64,000 nucleotides of DNA from CALCNS01 sp937897315 (GTDB lineage: Bacteria; Bacillota; JAAYKD01). Below, in pieces: positions 45,451 to 55,108 of the stretch (positions within the stretch are counted from its first letter, which is position 1; each line of letters begins with the position of its first letter). The position numbers and the translations under genes were made by a program. The notes under the pieces are model-generated. The model was not told the DNA's origin. It worked only from the letters and a program-made list of their open reading frames with translations, and did not search any database. Location: assembly GCA_036744005.1 (NCBI GenBank), contig DAINOJ010000004.1, positions 66,930 through 130,929 of the forward strand, written 5' to 3'.

Positions 45451-48400
45451 AAATCCTCCTTTCGGACTTGTCTAAACAGATATCTATATAGGGGCAATGC
45501 AAACAATGTTTCCCTGGGTTTTTACCATAATCGGCAATGTTTTGACCGGTTTCCATGCTAAAAGCTAGAGAAAGGGCTTCTTTGTGTGCGGACTTTAATT
45601 CCTCCTGAGACAACGGTATTTCTACGATTTGATGAATTCTCACCAGCACCAATTGAGCATAAACAACCGGTTTGTTCAACAAGTTCTCGATGGCCAAAGC
45701 ATACCACTGCAATTGCAACCGGTAGTTTTCTTTTATGGTTGCGATGCTTTGAGAGAAATCCCCATCGATCTCTTTAACCTGATTGGTCTTATAATCGTAG
45801 AGGTGATAGGCCCCATTTTCGTCTTCGAGAAGCAGGTCAGCGACGCCTTCCAAATAAACCGAGTCACTGAGTGGAGCCAAAAAGGACCATTCTCGTCTCA
45901 CGTTTTTTGAGGACTTTAGCTTTGCAACAAATTCAGTATTTTGCCAAAGCGCACGTACCATGCGAACCGCTTCTTCGCCGTATTCTCGTAGTTCGCTAAA
46001 CATCGGTTCGGCCAATACGAGGGCTAGAACGTCTTCCGCGCTCTGTTCCTCAGTCATCCACTCGCACATTTTATGGACCATGGAACCAAAGAGCAAGGCA
46101 TTGGGGTATCCTTTCATTTTTTCTTCTTCGAGGTCGTTATTCCCTTCTTCTTCCGTGCGATCACTGTGAGGGAACTCAACATCGATAGGAAGGAACACAT
46201 CTTCTTGCAGCCACATACGGTAGCGTAAGTAGTAATTTCTTGGGCATCGACGATAGTTTAAAAGACCGGTTGCCGAAACTCGCAAAGAGGGTCTTGGTTG
46301 TGACAGAATTTTTTGCTGAAGGGGTCCAATTTCGGGGTGTAATGAATCCCCGGGAAAAGGGGTGAGCGTGATCGGAGAAGGTGTAGTATGGAGGACCGAT
46401 TCCTCGGGTAACTCCCAATTAGGAGGATTGGGGTTCTCTTCCTGTTCTTTCACGGTATGAATAAACAGATGAAAGGGCAAACCATGCAATGTGACGATTT
46501 CCGGAGGGGGAGTCATAGAAATGCTCTTTTCATAAGTGGGGTCCGTTTTCAGCCACTCTTGGATTTGCGACCACCAACTCCCCGACTTGAAACGCCAATG
46601 ATTTCCCCCGCACAAGACCAGGTAGTCTTTGGCTCGGGTCATTGCCACATATAAAACACGTTGCGACTCTTCACGCTCCGCATCCATCAACCGTTGAGCG
46701 GTATGTTTTCCTTTGCGATTGCCATTGCGAAGCGTCATACCGGTTTCGGTATGCCAAACAAGAAAATCGCGATTGGGGTGGTCTTGTTTGCGCACCAAGT
46801 CCGGTAGGAATAAGACCGGGAACTCCAAGCCCTTAGCAGCATGGATGGTCATTACGCGCACGGCATCTTGACCTTCGGTAAACAAAGTCAATTCGGCTTC
46901 GTTCTCTTCATCGGCCAGTTGATGAAAATACTGAAGACATTCGTGAATACCATAGAAATGGGTACCAGACGCTTCTTTGCTTAATGCCACCAACTTTAGG
47001 AGATTGGTCCAAGCCTGGTCTCCCATGCTTTCTGCCGCATAATAGGTTTCTAAACAGCAATCTTCAAGAATTCGCTGGAGTAACGAGGGTACATCTTGGA
47101 AGGCTTGTAGCTTTTGCCAGGTTCTCATCTTGTGAAACGCAATCTGCCACCGTTCTTCGGCTTCCTTAGGTCCAAACCAGTCATGTTGAAGCCAACTCAC
47201 TTTTTCTTTTCGGCAAGCTAAAGCATGCTCGGCCAAGGCTCGAAGGGGAATTCCATGGTAATCGGCAGTAAACCAAGCCCAATTGGCAAAGTCATCCTCC
47301 ACATTGGCGATGGCCGCTAAAGCATGCAGAAGATTTTGGATTTCCTCCCTTTGATAAAAAGCCCGGTTTCCTACCACCAAATAAGGAATCGCCCTGTTTT
47401 TGAGTGCGGCCTCATATAAGGATACATCGGTTCTGCTGCGGAAAAGCAGAGCCACATCACCAAAACGAACCGGACGACCCGAGACCAATGGTTCCGCTTG
47501 GGTTACCATGGTTTGAATTCGATCAGCAATATTCTTGGCTTCGGCTACTCGAAAGTGCTTTCCACTGGCTTCTTGAGTGAGTATAAGCTCTAGTTGAGGA
47601 ATATCGGGATTTGCCGGTTTTACCGCAGCCATGGCCTCATAATCACGAAGGTGTTGCGAGAAATACGTGTTCACGAACTGAATAATATGTGCGCCACTGC
47701 GATAATTGGTTTCTAAATTTTTGTGTGGAGTCAAGGAGGTATGTTGCAAAGCATTGGCAATCTTCCCACCCATTTTTTGAAACAACTCCACCACCGCTCC
47801 ACGGAAGCCGTAAATCGACTGCTTTACATCTCCGGCAACAAATAAACTCTGTTCCATTCTTCCGCGATTTAAAAGCTCAATGAGTTCGAATTGAGAGAAA
47901 TTGGTATCTTGAAACTCGTCGACTAAAAAAGCTTTGTATCGCCGTTGTAAAGACTCCACGATACCTGGGTGATCTCGAAGCAACTGTAGAGTTTTATGCT
48001 CTAAATCATTGAAATCCAAACTGCGGTTTTTGCGTTTTTCTTGGTCAAATCGTTCTTGCATCGACTGCAAGACTCGTAACGCAGATGGATAGAAGTTTTG
48101 CAACCAGATATCCCAAAGAAGCTGCAGCTGTTCGTCGATACGGCACGAAACGATACCATCGCGAAGAAGAGAGGCATTCTTACTAAGCTTTTCTCCTTCT
48201 TCAACATGATAACGCTCACATATTTCGCTAAGGTTCTGTAACCAAGTTTCTTGTTGCTCGCTGCTCCATTGCTCAAAGCAAGCCAAGTCCACTTCTCTTA
48301 TTGCGTTGAGAAGAGAAACATGATCGCGAATCGCGGTGGTTCCCCGTTTATCAAAAGCAAAGGTTAGATTTGAAAACTGAGAAACGGCGTGTTGCCAAGC

Positions 48401-49009
48401 AAGCCATACTTCGTTCTTGCTGATTACAGAAGGCTGATAACTTTGGGATAATTGGGATAAGGAAACACCCTTGCTGTTGGTTTGCTTTAGAAAACTGCCC
48501 AAAGAGTCTATGGCTTGTTGAACCGATTTGTTTTTGAGCAAGATGGATACAACGGGCTCATGGTTCACCAGCGCCTGTTCCAAGCCATCGGTTAGCGCTT
48601 TTTGCATCAGCGCAGTGCTTTCCCATTCCTCCAAAATCATAAAATTAGGATCAACTTGAGCTTCTATGGGAAACTGGCGCAAGATGCTACTACAAAACCC
48701 ATGTATGGTAGTAATGGTTGCCGATGGCAAGAGTAAAATCCATTGCTGTAATTGCGCTGCTTCCGTTGGATTGGAGCAATGTTGTAGACGATGTAATAGC
48801 TCTTCACCAATTCGGTCTCTCATCTCTCCAGCCGCTTTGTTCGTGAAGGTAATGGCCACAATTTCGTCTAAAGAAGCATGTCCGGCTAATAACTGTAAGT
48901 AGCGATGTACCAGAACTCTGGTTTTACCCGCACCGGCACCGGCTGTGAGCACCAAGGATTGTTGAATTTCTTCCACTGCGTAACGTTGATTCTCAGAGAA
49001 CATACTCAT
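45425..49009 (-). CDS. addA: ATP-dependent helicase/nuclease subunit AddA
   Basis: A 1,194-residue UvrD/RecB-type helicase-nuclease, the motor of the AddAB complex that resects double-strand breaks for recombination. Walker A is LTAGAGAGKTRVLVHRYL. Other SF1 motifs include ITFTNKAAGEMRDRIG, FLVDEFQDTNFSQF, DVKQSIYGFRGA, VRVMTIHAAKGLEFPVLF and VLYVAMTRAKDYL. The RecB-like nuclease is at the C-terminus (YLEGVADLLLEDENG, YHLYDYKTNQV). Unusually, C922 (YRRCPRNYYLRY) with C1169, C1172 and C1178 (CLHCPYIDIC) form a four-Cys iron-sulfur pattern. The ATG at 49009 follows AAGGAG and lies 5 bp after the addB stop. Confidence 0.94.
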   Translation of the reverse strand: MSMFSENQRYAVEEIQQSLVLTAGAGAGKTRVLVHRYLQLLAGHASLDEIVAITFTNKAAGEMRDRIGEELLHRLQHCSNPTEAAQLQQWILLLPSATITTIHGFCSSILRQFPIEAQVDPNFMILEEWESTALMQKALTDGLEQALVNHEPVVSILLKNKSVQQAIDSLGSFLKQTNSKGVSLSQLSQSYQPSVISKNEVWLAWQHAVSQFSNLTFAFDKRGTTAIRDHVSLLNAIREVDLACFEQWSSEQQETWLQNLSEICERYHVEEGEKLSKNASLLRDGIVSCRIDEQLQLLWDIWLQNFYPSALRVLQSMQERFDQEKRKNRSLDFNDLEHKTLQLLRDHPGIVESLQRRYKAFLVDEFQDTNFSQFELIELLNRGRMEQSLFVAGDVKQSIYGFRGAVVELFQKMGGKIANALQHTSLTPHKNLETNYRSGAHIIQFVNTYFSQHLRDYEAMAAVKPANPDIPQLELILTQEASGKHFRVAEAKNIADRIQTMVTQAEPLVSGRPVRFGDVALLFRSRTDVSLYEAALKNRAIPYLVVGNRAFYQREEIQNLLHALAAIANVEDDFANWAWFTADYHGIPLRALAEHALACRKEKVSWLQHDWFGPKEAEERWQIAFHKMRTWQKLQAFQDVPSLLQRILEDCCLETYYAAESMGDQAWTNLLKLVALSKEASGTHFYGIHECLQYFHQLADEENEAELTLFTEGQDAVRVMTIHAAKGLEFPVLFLPDLVRKQDHPNRDFLVWHTETGMTLRNGNRKGKHTAQRLMDAEREESQRVLYVAMTRAKDYLVLCGGNHWRFKSGSWWSQIQEWLKTDPTYEKSISMTPPPEIVTLHGLPFHLFIHTVKEQEENPNPPNWELPEESVLHTTPSPITLTPFPGDSLHPEIGPLQQKILSQPRPSLRVSATGLLNYRRCPRNYYLRYRMWLQEDVFLPIDVEFPHSDRTEEEGNNDLEEEKMKGYPNALLFGSMVHKMCEWMTEEQSAEDVLALVLAEPMFSELREYGEEAVRMVRALWQNTEFVAKLKSSKNVRREWSFLAPLSDSVYLEGVADLLLEDENGAYHLYDYKTNQVKEIDGDFSQSIATIKENYRLQLQWYALAIENLLNKPVVYAQLVLVRIHQIVEIPLSQEELKSAHKEALSLAFSMETGQNIADYGKNPGKHCLHCPYIDICLDKSERRIYVENHLST

Positions 49010-49014
49010 TGGCC

Positions 49015-51783
49015 TCACTCCTTTCGACAAAGAGATGCATATTCGCAGCGCTCGCAGGCATCATCTTTTTGTGGTGCACGAGGGAAGATCCCTTTTGAGA
49101 TGAGGGTATCGATGTTGCGAAGCAAGCGAAGAGTTCCCTTTTTTAACTCTGCCCAATTTTCGGGATGAACCGTCTCTACTAACTCGGGTTTGCCTTCGCC
49201 AATTCCCGGAAAGTAATAAGCGGCAGAGTGTAAGGGCTCTTTTTGCTGTTTCTCCCAAACCAAACTATAACAAGGAAGTTGTAAATCCAGTAAGGGATTT
49301 TTTTGGTATTCTTTATAATAGGTAGACCCACCGGTTTTGTAATCATACAAGTAAACCCTTTTCGCCTCATCTTTGCTGAAGTCAATGCGATCAATCTTGC
49401 CCTGAATAGGATAACAGGCATCATCCAGTATCAATGGAGAATCCTGACCAAATTTCCACTCGGTCTGCTGAGGAATTCCTCCTCGTTGCTGAAACAAAAG
49501 AAGTTCTTCCTCTAACCAGCTTTCGAATCGCTGGCGATAACGATTGCGCTCTGCTTGCCATAACTTTGGAGAAAGGTCCAAAAGTTCTGGTTGTAGCCAA
49601 TACTCGTCCAGAACCTTTTGAATTTGCTCTTTACAGGCAGCTATATCGGGCGGGGTGGTTTCATACAATGGCACTTTCCAAGCTTTTACGAGAGCTTGTA
49701 AGATGCGATGCATTAACGTACCCCGATCGAGTGGTTGCAAATCACTTTCCACGCTCTGTGGTTGTTCCAAATGCAGAATGTAAGTCAAAAAATAAGCATA
49801 GGGACAGGTCTGATATAAATTATACCCAGAAGGAGATTGCACTATTTGTCTGGGTAACTGCTTGGGGTCTATTCTAAACTCTTGGCTTTGTTGTTTCACA
49901 GTAGCCTGTGTTGCCAACAGAGTTTGTTTGAAAGAGGCTTCGCTAAGCGTATGATGAGGTGGGATTTTGTACCCAGAGGATTCGGACTCCACCAGTTGGA
50001 ACTGGTTTGGGAAAGCATTCTTCGCTAACAGCAAAAAAGGGGAAGAGTTTAGGATTTGACCACTCAAATCCCGACGACTATAAGATAGAATCCACTGCTG
50101 TTCTGCCATTTGTAGACTGCTGCGTAAGTAACTATCTTCTTGTACTGCCCGTTCTTCACTGGTGGGAATGAGGTAACCAGCTTCTCGGAGGATTTGTAAG
50201 GTGGAGGCATCGAGCATCCAATCGGAACCACCGTACGCCGGAAATACACCATCGTTCAACCCTAAAACAGCAATCCCATGGAATTTTTGTCCTCGCATTC
50301 GCAAAGGAGTGCCAATTCGAACTCCGTTGGGCTGACCGTAGGGTATGGGGATTTGCACCGAGGCCAATAAGGCATTCAACTCTTGAACATAAGAACTGAG
50401 TTCCCATAGTTTCCCTTCTTGATCTAAGGATGCTACAGATTCCATTTGCTTTAGAGCTTGCTTAAATCGTTGCCAGGATGCTTGGTTATGCTTTTGCAGT
50501 AGATAATAATCCTGTTCGGGCAAATCGATGGTACGGCTCTCTTGAAGATGTTCGTTCAAGTTGCAAAGACTTAAAATCTGGAGCAGGATGTTCCCAAATT
50601 CTGAAGCGGTGGCTTTGGCAGGGAATTTCTTGAAAAGCTGTTGCCAGAAAAGCAAATACGCACGCGCTTCCCTGAAAAAGACTTCGGAATACTTCTTCTT
50701 TGAGTGAGTTTCTTCATCTTCATCGCTGTCCGTGTACAATCGTAGATTGCGCTGAGCTGCCCTCTCCAATCGGTTAAACCAAGTGGTCCAATCGCCTTCC
50801 AACCCTTCAGCTTGCCAAAGAGAAGCGATTTGGTTGGACAGGTCGGGGTTTGGGTTGATGAGGGATGTTCGCAACAAATTCGTTAACGAAAAGCGATGTT
50901 GTGAAATGGCTGTTTTCATAAATATTTGTATGGCTTGAATGATGGGTTGTTGATGCAAGGGCTTGCGCAAGACCATACTATAGGGAATTTGAGCTTTATC
51001 TAGTTCTTCTCGGAGCAAAGGGAAATAGGGGTTCTCATTTCTTGCCAGTATAGCCCATTGGTAAGGAGGAACCTTCTCCAGCAAACTCTGTTTGATACGA
51101 AGTAATACTTCCTGGATTTCGCGGAGTACATCAAACCCACAAACCACCTCTGCTTTTTTAGGAAAAACGAGTTCCTGCCAAGCAGGGGGAGGAGCTTCGT
51201 CCACAGCACAATGAGGGATTCGTTGAGCTAACCACTGGAAAAATTTCTTTTCCAGTGGATGGCTGAAGTAGAAATGAAAACCCTGAATGCCTTTCACCTG
51301 CCGTAATGGTTCGGGCAACGCTTGGTCTTCAGGCAAACGAAAAATATACTCATAGCAATCGTGATTTTCATACAGATTGTGAGTTTGTTTATACACTTGG
51401 AAAGCGAATTGAAGGTGTGCAAGATCATACAGGCGCAACGAGTTTTTCTTTGCAGAGATACGTTTGAGTTCTTCGGCGTCAATACCATACTCTGCCAATG
51501 TTTGTAAACTGCGATGAAGAGAAAAAGCCATGCCCACTTCTTGGTCTTGCCTTAGGGAAAGCCACTTGAAAACACCGTCTTTTTGACCTTGCTGAAGGAT
51601 TTGTTGGAGTATCAGTTCTCTTTCTCTTGGCAATAAGGAGCGCTTTCCGCGTGTGAAATCGGCACTGAGTTGTGAAACCAAGCGGTCTAATGTAGTGATA
51701 AAAGCAGGAGCTTGTAGGTAAAGGTATTCTGCTTGCATCATTAAATCTGCGGTTGGATAAATGAGACCATAATCCCGATACAA
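49015..51783 (-). CDS. addB: ATP-dependent nuclease subunit AddB-like
   Basis: A 922-residue AddB-type protein. Recognisable parts are TTLDRLVSQL near the N-terminus, FVFP-like core GIAVLGLNDGVFPAYGG, the RecB-like nuclease (IQGKIDRIDF, then VYLYDYKTGG) and an iron-sulfur cluster from a Cys in YQTCPYAYF plus C910, C913 and C919 (CERCEYASLC). It is shorter than usual AddB (~1,150) and starts at about the point just after the normal P-loop; no GxxGxGKT is present. The TTG start at 51783 has a GAGGTGA site and an in-frame stop lies shortly upstream, so a longer product is unlikely. It forms an operon with addA. Confidence 0.88.
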   Translation of the reverse strand: MYRDYGLIYPTADLMMQAEYLYLQAPAFITTLDRLVSQLSADFTRGKRSLLPRERELILQQILQQGQKDGVFKWLSLRQDQEVGMAFSLHRSLQTLAEYGIDAEELKRISAKKNSLRLYDLAHLQFAFQVYKQTHNLYENHDCYEYIFRLPEDQALPEPLRQVKGIQGFHFYFSHPLEKKFFQWLAQRIPHCAVDEAPPPAWQELVFPKKAEVVCGFDVLREIQEVLLRIKQSLLEKVPPYQWAILARNENPYFPLLREELDKAQIPYSMVLRKPLHQQPIIQAIQIFMKTAISQHRFSLTNLLRTSLINPNPDLSNQIASLWQAEGLEGDWTTWFNRLERAAQRNLRLYTDSDEDEETHSKKKYSEVFFREARAYLLFWQQLFKKFPAKATASEFGNILLQILSLCNLNEHLQESRTIDLPEQDYYLLQKHNQASWQRFKQALKQMESVASLDQEGKLWELSSYVQELNALLASVQIPIPYGQPNGVRIGTPLRMRGQKFHGIAVLGLNDGVFPAYGGSDWMLDASTLQILREAGYLIPTSEERAVQEDSYLRSSLQMAEQQWILSYSRRDLSGQILNSSPFLLLAKNAFPNQFQLVESESSGYKIPPHHTLSEASFKQTLLATQATVKQQSQEFRIDPKQLPRQIVQSPSGYNLYQTCPYAYFLTYILHLEQPQSVESDLQPLDRGTLMHRILQALVKAWKVPLYETTPPDIAACKEQIQKVLDEYWLQPELLDLSPKLWQAERNRYRQRFESWLEEELLLFQQRGGIPQQTEWKFGQDSPLILDDACYPIQGKIDRIDFSKDEAKRVYLYDYKTGGSTYYKEYQKNPLLDLQLPCYSLVWEKQQKEPLHSAAYYFPGIGEGKPELVETVHPENWAELKKGTLRLLRNIDTLISKGIFPRAPQKDDACERCEYASLCRKE

Positions 51784-51834
51784 AAAATCACCTCATTTCT
51801 TCTAATACAATTCAACAAAAGTATCGCTCTTCCC

Positions 51835-51863
51835 TTGATAGAAGTTTCGGGTTGTGATATATT
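51835..51863 (+). promoter_or_regulatory. Promoter of the DUF1846 gene
   Basis: TTGATA (51835-51840), 17-bp spacer, TATATT (51858-51863). The start codon is 45 bp downstream. Confidence 0.7.
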
Positions 51864-51907
51864 TAGCTTTATAATTGATAAGTGAGTAATCGAAGGAGGG
51901 CATTGCT

Positions 51908-53395
51908 TTGATACAAACAGGATTTGATCTTGATCTATACATTGAAAAGCAATCTAAGGAAATCAAAGCCAGAATCGACAAGTTTGGTGGAAAATTATAC
52001 TTGGAATTTGGCGGTAAGCTTTTTGACGACAATCATGCTTCCAGGGTGCTGCCCGGTTTTAAGCCCGACAGCAAACTGCGAATGCTGCAGTCCATCTCCG
52101 ATCAAGTAGAAATCATCATCGTTATCAAAGCAGGGGACATCGAAGACAACAAAATGCGCAGCGACTTAGGGATTACCTATGATGCAGATGTGCTGCGTCT
52201 CATAGATTCTTTTCGTGGTATCGGGCTTTATGTGGGCAGTGTGGTCATTAGCCAGTTCACCGGCCAAGTTTCTGCCAGAAGATTCCGTAGACAACTGCAA
52301 CGCCAGGGTGTACCGGTGTTTTTGCATTACCCCATTGAGGGATACCCTTTGAATGTATCGCAAATTATAGGAGAAAACGGCTTTGGGAAAAACGAGTATA
52401 TAGAAACGAGTCGCCCCTTGGTTGTGGTAACAGCGCCCGGACCGGGAAGCGGGAAAATGGCGACGTGCTTATCGCAGCTGTACCATGAACACAAAAGAGG
52501 CAGCGTGGCAGGTTATGCTAAGTTTGAAACCTTTCCCATATGGAATCTGCCCTTGAAGCACCCGGTGAACTTAGCCTATGAAGCGGCTACTGTCAACCTA
52601 AATGATGTGAACATGATTGACCCGTATCACTTAGAGGCCTATGGTATCACAACCGTGAATTATAACCGCGACGTAGAGGTTTTCCCGGTCTTAAGAACCA
52701 TTTTTGAACGAATCAGTGGCGACTGCCCCTACCAATCCCCTACCGATATGGGTGTGAACATGGCAGGGTTCTGCATAGCCGATGACCAAGCGGTAAGTCA
52801 AGCAGCCAAAGATGAAATTGTACGTCGCTATTATGAAACCCTTTCCATGCGACGAAAAGGATATTGGTCCGAGGACACCATTCATAAAATTGAACTTCTC
52901 ATGAATCAGGCCGATATTAGCATAGAGGAGAGACCGGTGGTACAAGCGGCACTGAAGCGCAGTAAAGAAACTCAAAACCAACCAGCCATGGCGATTCAGC
53001 TTGCAAATGGTCAAATCATCACCGGGAAGACATCGGATTTACTGGGCGCATCCTCGGCAACCTTGCTGAACGCAATAAAAGCCCTTGGAGGAATTAAGAA
53101 GGAAGTTAAGCTCATTGAACCGGAAGTCATTCTCCCCATACAGACTATGAAAACAGAAGTATTAGGGAACCAAAACCCTCGTTTGCATACCGATGAGGTG
53201 CTCATTGCCTTGTCGATTAGCGCGGTTGGCAGTGAAGCTGCAAAGACGGCTATTGACTGCTTACCACAACTTCGTGGCTGTGAAGCCCATTCTACCGTTT
53301 TGCTGTCGCAAGTAGATGAAATGGTCTTCCGCCGATTGGGTATCAACTTAACCTGTGAACCCAATTATGGTAGCAATAAATTATACCAAAAGTAA
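51908..53395 (+). CDS. DUF1846 (UPF0371) family protein
   Basis: A 495-residue protein with the full length and look of the DUF1846 family: GFDLDLYIEKQSKEIKARI at the start, KLYLEFGGKLFDDNHASRVLPGF, VVVTAPGPGSGKMATCLSQLYHE (a P-loop-like glycine-rich segment) and TDMGVNMAGFCI. The biochemical function of the family is not known to me. Initiation is at TTG, 8 bp after GGAGGG, with no ATG nearby upstream. It is a single-gene unit with its own promoter and terminator, divergent from addB. Confidence 0.88.
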   Translation: MIQTGFDLDLYIEKQSKEIKARIDKFGGKLYLEFGGKLFDDNHASRVLPGFKPDSKLRMLQSISDQVEIIIVIKAGDIEDNKMRSDLGITYDADVLRLIDSFRGIGLYVGSVVISQFTGQVSARRFRRQLQRQGVPVFLHYPIEGYPLNVSQIIGENGFGKNEYIETSRPLVVVTAPGPGSGKMATCLSQLYHEHKRGSVAGYAKFETFPIWNLPLKHPVNLAYEAATVNLNDVNMIDPYHLEAYGITTVNYNRDVEVFPVLRTIFERISGDCPYQSPTDMGVNMAGFCIADDQAVSQAAKDEIVRRYYETLSMRRKGYWSEDTIHKIELLMNQADISIEERPVVQAALKRSKETQNQPAMAIQLANGQIITGKTSDLLGASSATLLNAIKALGGIKKEVKLIEPEVILPIQTMKTEVLGNQNPRLHTDEVLIALSISAVGSEAAKTAIDCLPQLRGCEAHSTVLLSQVDEMVFRRLGINLTCEPNYGSNKLYQK

Positions 53396-53401
53396 AAACA
53401 A

Positions 53402-53437
53402 TCCGGAGCCCTAATCAAAGGACTCCGGAACTTTTTT
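53402..53437. terminator. Bidirectional terminator between DUF1846 and MFS genes
   Basis: Arms 53402-53412 and 53419-53429 form an 11-bp stem with one mismatch, followed by six T residues that run into the last codon of the leftward MFS gene. Confidence 0.85.
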
Positions 53438-54725
53438 ATGCCTGAGCAATTTTGGTTTTTGGCTTATCGAATTTGTTGAAAGCGCGATAATAGAAAACAC
53501 TGGCTAAGAAATACAATACGCAGGTGAAGTAGTAAGGCGAGGTATTTCCCAATGTATCCATCATGAAGCCGCCTAAGATTTGGCTGGCACTGCGCGCCAT
53601 GGAGTTACCCATGTTGATGGTAGAACTAGCGGTAGCACGCATGTCGCTTGGAACAATTTCCATGGCAAAAGAGGTGGCAATGGGTGACGACATGTTCATT
53701 AACGCGGTTCTGAACCAATACAGAAGGGCTACAATCCAAAGACCGGGAGCAAACGAAATCGATAACAGCGCAGGAATCGACAACAACTGAGTGATCAAGA
53801 CCGATTTGATGCGGCCAAAAGCACGAACTAACCAGGGACTCATAAGCACAGCCACGGTTAACACAACTCGCGAACCCATGGTAATCGTGCTGATTTCTCC
53901 GGCACTAGCACCTAAGGAATCACTCAAGAAGACATTGAAGAAAGGGATGGTCATACCGGCACCTGCACCAATGAGAAATTGGTAAAAAGCCAAATTACGC
54001 AAATTTGCATCTTTGACAATGGAGGTCAAATCCGAAGCCACACTGTGGCGTTTGGAGGGTTTGAAGTTCGTTTCTGAAATCATGGATATCGGTATAGCCG
54101 AGAGTATTAAAAAGACAATAGAGAACGCTAACGCCATTCGCAGTTGAGTCACTTCGACAAATTCCAGCCACCCAAAGCTTTGGGCGGCGAATGCCAACAG
54201 CAAGGGGAATAACCCAGCTAAACCTGAACCCAAGACGGAGGCTACCGTCTGTAATGCTTGATTTACCGAAAAAAGATGGATGCGTTCTTCAGGAGTGCTG
54301 TTTTCCATGAGAAACGGGTTTTGCACAACCTGTTTGAAGGTGGAACCAACACCTTTGGCGAAACTGACCGCCAACAAAATCATGGGATTTAGAATGGCAA
54401 CTTCTCCTATTGCGGCGAGTGTCGTTAGGATAATTGCTGAAAGCACCGATTTTTTGCGACCCACACGGTCTGCAATGACACCAATGGGTATGGCAGCAAT
54501 GGCTGCAGCCAATGTACCCATGGCCATGTATGTACCAATATAGGATTTACTGAAACCCATTTTTAAGAAATATACATTCAAGATAGTAGAGCTGACACCC
54601 AAGCATATTTGAGTGGAAGCATGGCTCAGCAGGAATAACTTGGCATTTCGGCTGAATGAGCGGATACGGGCAAAATAGCTCATGCCGTCATCTAAATGAC
54701 CTTGCTGAGGATGGATACGAGACAT
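53436..54725 (-). CDS. Major facilitator superfamily transporter
   Basis: A 429-residue MFS carrier with about 12 hydrophobic segments. The loop 2-3 signature is IPIGVIADRVGRKKSVLSAI (G-x-x-x-D-R-x-G-R-K). A second, weaker copy of the loop is RAFGRIKSVL. The overall pattern resembles drug-efflux or sugar-type MFS proteins, but no substrate signature is visible. The start at 54725 follows GGAGGTC; an in-frame ATG 20 codons upstream lacks a site. It is divergent from the tRNA-Asp gene. With several other exporters nearby, efflux is a reasonable guess only. Confidence 0.9.
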   Translation of the reverse strand: MSRIHPQQGHLDDGMSYFARIRSFSRNAKLFLLSHASTQICLGVSSTILNVYFLKMGFSKSYIGTYMAMGTLAAAIAAIPIGVIADRVGRKKSVLSAIILTTLAAIGEVAILNPMILLAVSFAKGVGSTFKQVVQNPFLMENSTPEERIHLFSVNQALQTVASVLGSGLAGLFPLLLAFAAQSFGWLEFVEVTQLRMALAFSIVFLILSAIPISMISETNFKPSKRHSVASDLTSIVKDANLRNLAFYQFLIGAGAGMTIPFFNVFLSDSLGASAGEISTITMGSRVVLTVAVLMSPWLVRAFGRIKSVLITQLLSIPALLSISFAPGLWIVALLYWFRTALMNMSSPIATSFAMEIVPSDMRATASSTINMGNSMARSASQILGGFMMDTLGNTSPYYFTCVLYFLASVFYYRAFNKFDKPKTKIAQA

Positions 54726-54874
54726 GAATAAGACCTCCGTGTTCTTTGGCTTGTTGCCAGAAGAATCATTCGATATGCGAAACAAAATCCCTTCTTCGAT
54801 ATGAACTTATACAGATAACCTCACCAGTCTATGCTTGCCGACATGATTTTCTTAAAACATACTATGGAGTGCTC

Positions 54875-54903
54875 TTGCCAAAGTTAGCAAAATAAGGTAT
54901 ACT
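54875..54903 (+). promoter_or_regulatory. Promoter of tRNA-Asp
   Basis: TTGCCA (54875-54880), 17-bp spacer, TATACT (54898-54903), about 18 bp before the tRNA. Confidence 0.8.
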
Positions 54904-54921
54904 GAATCCCGTCACAATTTT

Positions 54922-54998
54922 GGAGCTGTGGTGTAGCGGCCTAACATGCCTGCCTGTCACGCAGGAGACCGAGGGTTCAAATCCCTTCAGCTCCGCCA
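54922..54998 (+). tRNA. tRNA-Asp (GTC)
   Basis: A 77-nt tRNA with acceptor stem GGAGCTG/CAGCTCC, anticodon stem-loop CCTGC-CTGTCAC-GCAGG (anticodon GTC), T-arm GAGGG-TTCAAAT-CCCTT, discriminator G and encoded CCA. Confidence 0.97.
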
Positions 54999-55002
54999 AA
55001 AA

Positions 55003-55048
55003 GAAAACCACACTTTTACCTGTTTTGGTAAAGGTGTGGTTTCTTTAT
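55003..55048 (+). terminator. Terminator after tRNA-Asp
   Basis: AAACCACACTTTTACC pairs with GGTAAAGGTGTGGTTT (one G-T pair) around a short T-rich loop, followed by TCTTTAT. It separates the tRNA from the ABC exporter genes. Confidence 0.8.
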
Positions 55049-55108
55049 ATAGAGAATTATAGCATTCAGATTGGCATTTTAGTAAGGTGGATTGAATGGA
55101 GTGGGAAC

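Noticed and set aside
54920..55108. N-terminal extension of ABC exporter subunit 1
   Set aside because: The extension translates tRNA-Asp and its terminator; a TTG with a good ribosome site at 55109 is the better start.
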